A DNA stretch of 16,646 nucleotides from Calditrichota bacterium (lineage in GTDB: Bacteria > Calditrichota > Calditrichia > RBG-13-44-9): the NCBI GenBank assembly GCA_024276455.1, contig JAJRXE010000097.1:1-16646 (forward strand), written 5' to 3'. Positions 16,255 through 16,646 of this stretch are shown piece by piece. A model generated the notes under the pieces. It had not been told where the DNA came from. It saw only the letters and a program-made list of their open reading frames with translations, and did no database searches. Every line of letters begins with the position of its first letter. Position 1 is the first letter of the stretch. Both the position numbers and the translations under genes were made by a program.

Positions 16255-16316
16255 GTTGGGTTCTCCATGAATTAATTCGAATTTTTTTTTGCCTCACTGC
16301 ACCTCTGAATGTTGCC

Positions 16317-16544
16317 TTACTCGTCTTTCGCGCTCGAGAAAATTTGTTTTAAATCCTCTCCATTGTTGCGCAAACGCGCGCCGCATTTTCCGCAAAAACG
16401 AATGTAGGGAAAATCGATGGACGAACCGCACTGGGGGCAGTGTTCCAGCAGTCGGGTCCCGCACTCCGGACAGAATTTGTTGTCTTCCACGGTTCGACAA
16501 AAGTAATTGCAATTCGGGCAAATTTTGTAAAATATTTCCGTCAT
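16317..16544 (-). CDS. Small double zinc-ribbon protein
   Basis: 75 residues with four CxxC knuckles. Cys9/Cys12 with Cys25/Cys28 form one ribbon, and Cys36/Cys39 with Cys51/Cys54 form the second (CPNC, CPEC, CPQC, CGKC). Cys16 is extra. There is no signal peptide or membrane helix, so it is cytoplasmic. The charged C-terminal tail EDLKQIFSSAKDE may contact a partner. Such double zinc ribbons often sit next to membrane or regulatory domains; a stand-alone copy has no assigned function. AGGAG lies about 11 bases before ATG 16544. An overlapping open frame at 16294-16566 lacks the cysteine pattern and is not the gene. Confidence 0.8.
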   Translation of the reverse strand: MTEIFYKICPNCNYFCRTVEDNKFCPECGTRLLEHCPQCGSSIDFPYIRFCGKCGARLRNNGEDLKQIFSSAKDE

Positions 16545-16576
16545 CTGTTTTCACGCTCCTGTTCATTCGAGATTCA

Positions 16577-16646
16577 TTATTTCAATTTTGGTGCCAGAAT
16601 ATTGCCGCGGTAGCCCGGGCAAGGTGGGCGGGAAAAAATCGCTTTA
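16577..16646 (-). other. Right-edge stretch, possibly the 3' end of an upstream gene
   Basis: Two minus-strand frames are open from the edge. One ends in TAA at 16577-16579 (last residues YRGNILAPKLK) and the other in TGA nearby. I cannot tell whether either is the tail of a coding region. A hairpin, TTGCC-CGG with CCG-GGCAA (about 16601-16621), has no T-run and is not a terminator. Confidence 0.25.

Noticed and set aside
16294..16566. 90-residue frame overlapping the zinc-ribbon gene
   Set aside because: It lacks the four CxxC pairs, which are clear only in the 16317-16544 frame.

Overview
The window looks like a chromosomal stretch of a Gram-negative bacterium from the Fibrobacteres-Chlorobi-Bacteroidetes (FCB) side of the tree. 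A Calditrichota- or Ignavibacteria-like lineage is my best guess, but it is an inference. Three points support it. Three proteins carry FlgD-like / type IX secretion (T9SS) C-terminal sorting domains, two of them with the typical PNPFNP motif. There is a carboxypeptidase-regulatory plus DUF5686 outer-membrane protein. An lptF-lptG pair carries a long insertion in LptF. One promoter candidate also contains the Bacteroidota-type TAnnTTTG box. I see no rRNA, tRNA, insertion sequence, CRISPR array or phage gene.

Layout from left to right: (1) the minus-strand 5' part of a membrane-bound HAMP-GAF-SpoIIE phosphatase that runs off the left edge (1-1452); (2) a roughly 400 bp divergent spacer; (3) a plus-strand secreted Fn3/cadherin-like protein with a FlgD-like tail (1852-3882); (4) convergent to it, the minus-strand lptF-lptG operon with a 4 bp GTGA overlap (6588 to 3998); (5) a divergent spacer of about 460 bp with promoters on both strands; (6) a plus-strand zinc-independent quinone oxidoreductase/VAT-1-like dehydrogenase (7047-8063); (7) a run of minus-strand envelope or secreted protein genes from the right edge down to 8172. 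In transcription order these are a double zinc-ribbon protein, a T9SS-tailed protein of unknown N-terminal fold, a T9SS-tailed 14-blade propeller protein followed by a strong terminator, a glycine-rich 16-residue-repeat surface protein, and the DUF5686 outer-membrane barrel.

Most genes concern the envelope: lipopolysaccharide export (LptFG), outer-membrane barrels, and secreted beta-rich proteins. The first gene would link an extracytoplasmic sensor to a PP2C-type partner-switching output. The most unusual item is the 390-residue repeat protein. It has ten exact 16-residue units with a 32-residue alternation, and its start codon overlaps the stop of a tiny, well-primed upstream ORF.
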